From assembly GCA_036166735.1 (NCBI GenBank), contig JAYZHG010000044.1:1-8444 (forward strand): DNA of 8,444 bases. The letters run 5' to 3'. Below are positions 7,101-8,444 of the stretch, piece by piece (the first letter of the stretch is position 1; every line of letters begins with the position of its first letter). The translations under genes and the position numbers were made by a program. Source of the stretch: JAPYTU01 sp036166735. Lineage in GTDB: Bacteria; Bacteroidota; Bacteroidia; Cytophagales; MED-G16. The notes below the pieces were generated by a model, which saw only the letters and a program-made list of their open reading frames with translations, searched no databases and was not told where the DNA came from.

Positions 7101-7236
7101 AGGTATTCAATTAGATACTAAATTGGTTATGTTTTCTCATCTTTCAGCTACTTTTTCATTTGGTTGGGCGCGAGCATTTGATAATAATGTAGATAATACA
7201 TCATATGATGAGTGGATGATCTCATTAAAATTTTAA
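4174..7236 (+). CDS. Exported gluzincin peptidase / beta-propeller / outer-membrane barrel protein
   Basis: A 1020-residue envelope protein with three parts. Residues 1-20 are a signal peptide ending LFSQ. The peptidase domain (about 30-290) has the zinc motif NHELVH (His118, Glu119, His122) and, 50 residues on, WLHEGIAVFVE, whose Glu172 fits the third ligand. This is the layout of gluzincin (peptidase MA-like) enzymes, and the catalytic residues are intact. Residues about 310-590 show propeller-type strands, for example SLAYDEKNDLLFYTT (367-381) and IDVSPDGSKLSAAV (465-478), resembling TolB/WD40-like repeats. Residues about 640-1020 alternate as beta-strands and end EWMISLKF with a terminal Phe, as expected of a BAM-inserted outer-membrane barrel. 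I infer a surface- or periplasm-facing protease anchored by its own barrel, with unknown substrate. Proteins of this peptidase-propeller-barrel layout occur in Bacteroidota, mostly uncharacterised. The PrsW-like gene follows after 20 bp, suggesting an operon. Confidence 0.88.
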   Translation: MKKILIFFFVFLIVNNRLFSQLNKTETDDFDIVSLSIYHSYILSHATRCAQNALNFHRKLFDYEPREKISVLIQDFGDYGNGGATSIPRNIISTCISPMNYAFESSVAGERVFAIMNHELVHITALDNASKSDIFYQKFFGGKVENTNDHPISMFYSYLTSPRYYSPRWLHEGIAVFVETWMAGGTGNALGNYDEMFFRTRVFEDARIYSAQGLESEGTSADFMSKANSYYYGTRFMSYVAHEYGPTKLIEWIKRKDGSKRGFASNFKHVFGIQISDAWNNWIEFEKDFQNKNIGNVKLNSITEDELITEKALGGVSYAFYDKKRYKIYVAVNYPGKIPHIASIDLKTGNLERLKDIKGPALFNVTSLAYDEKNDLLFYTTDNSANRDLNSYNLKTGESILLQKNFHTGDLTFNKSDQSLWGVRHLNGYNTLVRIPKFNSENPNDYYTEWEQKYTLPYGHDIFDIDVSPDGSKLSAAVADYYGNQYLNIYDIETLDNENKDGIVYNEVFNFEVSSPQSFRYTEDGKYLIGSSFYSGVSNIFRVNTSTFEIEALSNGITGYFRPILIDDKKIFSFRYTSNGFLPVYVPNKTVENVSSIEFLGNKTIQKHPELIDWKTDIPTSKTFENNKINAKEGYYISRKEMKLNYAYPILIGYKNNMGVGYKFNFSDPFNFKSIDFSVSFTPNQWTNGSNDGEDKLSKNEQIHSSFNYSTTKFGGFLSGSYNFYASYNKANFYDLFGPTKRSRKGFNFGMDYNQSIIYDPPRQLDFDFGIGAYYGLDQSPEFQQINFSEEEYNTNIFYNLHTSLTFKDLKRSVGAVDSEKGINTSLNLSSSITEGKFYPKMYGNLDIGLQLPVNHTSLWLRNSLGSSFSNKYNPFTRFGFASFGNNYIDYLSAKMYRSTFSFPGVSYDSDKILIAKSFFKSMVELVLPPIRYRKLGFFNFFATYSNPSIFGGVLFSNDYNEYYSDPNIRESFSNIGIQLDTKLVMFSHLSATFSFGWARAFDNNVDNTSYDEWMISLKF

Positions 7237-7256
7237 TTTTCAAAAATTAATGATTT

Positions 7257-8030
7257 ATGGATAAAATAATAAAATCTAGTTTTATTGGTTCTTTGTTGAT
7301 AACAAGTCTTTATTTAGTTTTATTTTATCCTTTGATACTTATTAACAGATTCGATTGGTATGATTTATTATTAGTTATGCTTTCAATATCTCCTGGAATT
7401 TTTATTATGATTTTTATTTATAATTTAGATGAACATAATAAAGAACCGTTATGGTTACTTGCTATTAGTTTTATTTTAGGGGCTATAAATTTGCATTTTG
7501 ATGTTGATATTCTTGAGTATGTATTTTCTTTTATTAATGTAGAAAATAATTTTATTAGAATAGGTGAGGAAGCATTAACTATTGCTATAACTGAAGAATT
7601 ATTAAAATTTATTGTCGTTATTTTAATATTATATCCAAATAAATATTTTGATGAACCTTTTGATGGGATTGTTTATTCAGTATTTGTTGGTATGGGATTT
7701 GCAACAGCAGAAAATTTAACTTATGTATTACAGGGAGGTACTTCTCTTGCTTTTTTTAGAATGGTTACTGCGGTTCCTGCTCATTTTGTGTTTGCAGTTA
7801 TTATGGGTTATTATTTAGGAATAGCAAAGTCTAAAAGAAAATATCAAATTTTTTATATATGTCTATCATTAATTATTCCTATTTTCTTTCATGCATTATA
7901 TGATTACTTTTTATTTATGAATATTATACCTGGAATGTTCATAGGCGGTTTTGTTACTCTTTTTATTGCATTGATTTTTGCAAAAAAAGCAATTGTTGAA
8001 CATCTAGAATCTTCTCCTTTTCAAAAATAA
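7257..8030 (+). CDS. PrsW-family intramembrane metalloprotease
   Basis: A 257-residue, very hydrophobic protein with about eight membrane segments, matching the PrsW protease family. Family signatures are NLDEHNKEP (57-64) after the second membrane segment, EELLK (113-117, the E-E-x-x-K motif), GFATAENLTYV (147-157), PAHFVFA with His176, and FFHALYD with His212 and Asp216. The conserved Glu and His residues expected to form the active site are all present. In Bacillus subtilis PrsW starts regulated proteolysis of the anti-sigma factor RsiW. In Bacteroidota the substrate is generally unknown, and no sigma/anti-sigma pair is visible here. The start at 7257 follows the stop of the peptidase-barrel gene by 20 bp with no terminator between, so co-transcription is likely. 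The length is within the usual range for the family. Confidence 0.9.
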   Translation: MDKIIKSSFIGSLLITSLYLVLFYPLILINRFDWYDLLLVMLSISPGIFIMIFIYNLDEHNKEPLWLLAISFILGAINLHFDVDILEYVFSFINVENNFIRIGEEALTIAITEELLKFIVVILILYPNKYFDEPFDGIVYSVFVGMGFATAENLTYVLQGGTSLAFFRMVTAVPAHFVFAVIMGYYLGIAKSKRKYQIFYICLSLIIPIFFHALYDYFLFMNIIPGMFIGGFVTLFIALIFAKKAIVEHLESSPFQK

Positions 8031-8031
8031 T

Positions 8032-8063
8032 TATTTCATTACAAATTGAAATATTATTTTATT
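8032..8063 (+). terminator. Weak terminator-like hairpin after the PrsW-like gene
   Basis: TATTTCA (8032-8038) and TGAAATA (8047-8053) form a 7-bp stem with an 8-base loop just after the stop codon, followed by T-rich sequence. A second inverted repeat, TATTCA/TGAATA (8060-8073), follows, also with T-rich sequence after it. Both stems are weak, with a single G-C pair each, so chance in AT-rich DNA is possible. The region 8031-8132 holds nothing else I can name. Confidence 0.3.
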
Positions 8064-8132
8064 CATGTGAATATTAATATTTTTATAGTATCTAGATTAA
8101 TTAGATAATTTTATTGGTAAAAATATACAGTT

Positions 8133-8363
8133 ATGAAAAATTATATGAACTTTAAAAACTTGACTTTTATTGGATTATTATTTTTAGCTTTTCAAAATTA
8201 TAAAACAAGAAATACCTTAAATGAATTAAAAGCTAAAATTGAATACTCCCATTTTGAATTAAATGAAATAAAAAAAGAAGCTGTTGAAGCAAATAAGTAT
8301 GCTAAATCTGCAAACACTATTGCATTTCAAATTCAGTCATCTATTATTAAGGAAAACAAATAA
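8133..8363 (+). CDS. Small membrane-anchored coiled-coil protein, unassigned
   Basis: A 76-residue protein that I do not recognise. Residues 9-20 (NLTFIGLLFLAF) are a short hydrophobic segment, likely a signal anchor. Residues about 24-60 are charged and helical (TLNELKAKIEYSHFELNEIKKEAVEANKYA), with hydrophobic residues at heptad-like spacing, suggesting a coiled coil. The tail after residue 60 is weakly amphipathic. An inner-membrane protein with a short helical soluble domain is inferred. ATG at 8133 gives MKNYMNFKN, and an in-frame ATG at 8145 is also possible. The next gene starts one base after its stop (TAA-T-ATG), so the two are probably translated from one mRNA. The helical lysine/glutamate-rich composition and compact coupling support a real gene. 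Confidence 0.7.
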   Translation: MKNYMNFKNLTFIGLLFLAFQNYKTRNTLNELKAKIEYSHFELNEIKKEAVEANKYAKSANTIAFQIQSSIIKENK

Positions 8364-8364
8364 T

Positions 8365-8444
8365 ATGAAATTTAATATTTATATAATATTAATTTATTTA
8401 TTTATTTTTTCTTTTAGTGGATATTCTCAAAAGATATATTCTTC
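8365..8444 (+). CDS. N-terminus of an exported protein, cut by the window end
   Basis: An open frame starting at 8365 and still open at the window edge, giving 26 full codons: MKFNIYIILIYLFIFSFSGY followed by SQKIYS. It is a clear signal peptide with a Lys start, a long Ile/Leu/Phe core, and a cleavage-like GYSQ. This matches the ends of other exported proteins in this window. Only one base separates it from the stop of the preceding small coiled-coil gene, indicating coupling. The mature part is outside the window, so the product cannot be named. Confidence 0.7.
   Translation, partial: MKFNIYIILIYLFIFSFSGYSQKIYS

Overview
This window looks like chromosomal DNA from a strongly AT-rich member of the Bacteroidota, probably a flavobacterium-like or marine lineage. 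The evidence is the PorT-like small outer-membrane barrel, signal peptides ending in a Ser/Pro-Gln motif in four proteins (LYSQ, TYPQ, LFSQ, GYSQ), the absence of Shine-Dalgarno sequences before the genes, one candidate promoter of the Bacteroidota TTG/TAnnTTTG type, and very dense packing. I see no rRNA, tRNA, CRISPR array, insertion sequence or phage gene.

Layout. Positions 39-846 (+) hold a small outer-membrane beta-barrel protein overlapped by a PspC-domain inner-membrane protein. They converge on, and overlap by 4 bp, a leftward three-gene operon. In transcription order this operon holds a lipocalin-like exported protein (2836-2498), an easily missed 40-residue very basic protein (2496-2374) and a secreted M20 metallopeptidase (2381-843). 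A 229-bp divergent intergenic region follows, with a promoter candidate, a perfect hairpin and a direct repeat. It leads into the most unusual gene of the window (3066-4070). That gene encodes a membrane-anchored protein built from 9-residue modules: an acidic block of three or four degenerate units, a Gly/Asp-rich linker, and a basic block of 16 tandem units of the type F-Q-K-F-M-K-S-D-N. A terminator closes this gene. Next come a 1020-residue exported peptidase / beta-propeller / outer-membrane barrel protein (4174-7236) and a PrsW-type intramembrane protease (7257-8030), probably co-transcribed. The window ends with a small membrane-anchored coiled-coil protein and the first 26 codons of another exported protein.

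How they work together. Almost every product is an envelope protein (outer-membrane barrels, periplasmic hydrolases, inner-membrane proteins). No single pathway links them all. The best candidate for something undescribed is the 9-residue-repeat protein. Its modules share an invariant hydrophobic-x-Lys-hydrophobic core in two oppositely charged blocks on one membrane-anchored chain. Its function cannot be read from the sequence. A link to the neighbouring envelope proteases is only suggested by position.
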